A DNA stretch of 36,191 nucleotides from Neolecta irregularis DAH-3 (taxonomy: Eukaryota > Ascomycota > Neolectomycetes > Neolectales > Neolectaceae): the NCBI GenBank assembly GCA_001929475.1, contig LXFE01000145.1, positions 1 to 36,191 on the forward strand, read 5' to 3'. Under the pieces are notes generated by a model. The model did no database searches. It was not told the DNA's origin and saw nothing but the letters and a program-made list of their open reading frames with translations. Both the position numbers and the translations under genes were made by a program. Below, piece after piece: positions 35,601 through 36,191 of this stretch (position 1 is the stretch's first letter; the number at the start of each line of letters is the position of its first letter).

Positions 35601-36148
35601 TGGTAGTGGGAGGCGCGCTTGGCCCTGACTGTTGCGTAGAGCAGGCTGGAGGCGGAGATGACGGGGCGCATGGCGGCGAGGGTGTACTGCTCGCAGTAGT
35701 TTGACGGGAACCAGCCGCGGCGGCCGGACGCGAGGATCGTGCCAAACGCCCAGCCGGACGGGTGCAGCGTGTGCACCTGCAGGATCTGGTTGTCCTCGAG
35801 CGCCAGGCACTCGGCGTGCGCGGCAGACACCAGCGCGGGCTCGAACGCGTGCAGCACCCGCAGGTACGCCGGCGGCACTGCGCGGGCAGACAGGGGCGGC
35901 TGTGTGTGTGTGTGTGGGTGCGACTGTGGGTGCGGCTGCGACTGTGGGTGCTGCAACTGCAACTGCGGCTCCTGCTCCTGCTCGGGCTCCGGCGGCGGCG
36001 TCATTGCCTCCCGCAGCTTCTGCGACGGGCGCCGGATGCTGCGGCTGGCGGCTGGCTCGACGGCAGCTGGCATCGCGGTCGGGGTCGGGGATGGCGGTGC
36101 AGGGTTGGCTGCCAGACGCCGCGGCGGTGCGCCCAGTGGCGGGTCCAC
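32634..36148 (-). CDS. CDC25: Ras guanine-nucleotide exchange factor, Cdc25/Ste6 type
   Basis: From the N-terminus: a Pro/Gln/His-rich leader, an SH3 domain at about residues 95-155 (YLRVLHAFEP to GRRGWFPSNYCEQY), and a long helical and Ser/Pro-rich middle. Then come the REM domain (GGTLSALVERMT, MDPDWESKYATPIRLRVYNV) and the Cdc25 catalytic domain. The latter includes PEELVGQEFNRK, KIGDRCLALNNYSSVMSI, VPPCLPFLGQYLTDLTFVDE and MINFDKHTKTARII. It loads Ras with GTP, upstream of cAMP or MAP-kinase signalling. One 35-nt intron (34113-34147) precedes the REM domain; otherwise the gene is two very long exons, unlike its neighbours. The start at 36148 lies 43 bp from the window end. The first 1.1 kb is markedly GC-rich. 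About 1,150 residues, normal for fungi. Confidence 0.95.
35899..35990. repeat. Low-complexity TG and CTG-type tract in CDC25
   Basis: A (TG)n run is followed by GGGTGCGACTG- and TGCAACTGC-type near-repeats. On the coding minus strand these give His-Thr and Gln-Pro-His/Glu-Gln runs (QLQLQHPQSQPHPQSHPHTH). It is a likely length-variable, disordered segment. Confidence 0.75.
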
Positions 36149-36177
36149 GCGCGAAACAAGCGCGCGACGGGCCGCGT

Positions 36178-36183
36178 CACGTG
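36178..36183. promoter_or_regulatory. CACGTG E-box upstream of CDC25
   Basis: A CACGTG palindrome sits 30 bp upstream of the CDC25 start codon, in a GC-rich stretch cut off by the window end. It is the second such site in a promoter of this window. Function is a guess. Confidence 0.25.
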
Positions 36184-36191
36184 CGCCCCCC

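Noticed and set aside
34926-35810. 294-codon minus-strand frame, Arg/Pro-rich
   Set aside because: It overlaps the CDC25 exon in another frame; the GC-rich DNA removes stop codons. Composition is typical of a shadow frame.

Overview
The window is nuclear DNA of a fungus, most likely an ascomycete. Protein-coding genes lie 70 to 770 bp apart on both strands. Nearly all are interrupted by very small spliceosomal introns (mostly 32-45 nt, GT...AG, often with a CTGAC/CTAAC/TACTAA-like branch site close to the acceptor). Fungal hallmarks are a secreted cupredoxin protein of the extracellular serine-rich type, a Cdc25-type Ras GEF with an SH3 domain, a Siw14/Oca phosphatase, Cub1 (UPF0662), Rud3, Ypi1, Igo1 and the CENP-N protein Chl4/Mis15. 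The intron-dense, moderate-GC, compact layout with DHX35 kept would suit an early-diverging or non-yeast ascomycete (a Taphrinomycotina such as Neolecta is one guess), but the species cannot be fixed from the sequence. I see no bacterial genes, mobile elements, CRISPR arrays, rRNA or tRNA.

Layout. 132-6591 (minus strand): tandem cupredoxin secreted protein, the spliceosomal DEAH helicase DHX35, the dolichol-phosphate-mannose synthase regulator DPM2, and the SPOUT methyltransferase SFM1. 7348-7838 (plus): endosulfine IGO1. 8330-16072 (minus): mitochondrial PP2C phosphatase PTC5, an unrecognised mult-exon gene (about 9988-11640), a SIW14-like phosphatase, and cytosolic methionyl-tRNA synthetase MES1. 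16280-22652 (plus): LTO1, RUD3, YPI1, polynucleotide kinase/phosphatase PNK1, and a small heat-shock protein. Then RPP1 (minus), CUB1 (plus), CHL4, photolyase PHR1 and an M28 glutamate-carboxypeptidase-like enzyme (all minus), RPL42 (plus), and the Ras GEF CDC25 (minus), whose start lies 43 bp from the window end.

The genes form no operon-like pathway. Several touch translation (SFM1, LTO1, MES1, RPP1, RPL42) and several touch phosphatase control (IGO1 for PP2A, YPI1 for PP1, PTC5, SIW14), but this is ordinary eukaryotic mixing. Most genes are complete and look functional once the small introns are removed. The least explained stretches are 9988-11640 (a coding-looking gene I cannot name), 4494-5264 and 6664-7347. 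Repeats are limited to short minisatellites and local GC-rich islands.
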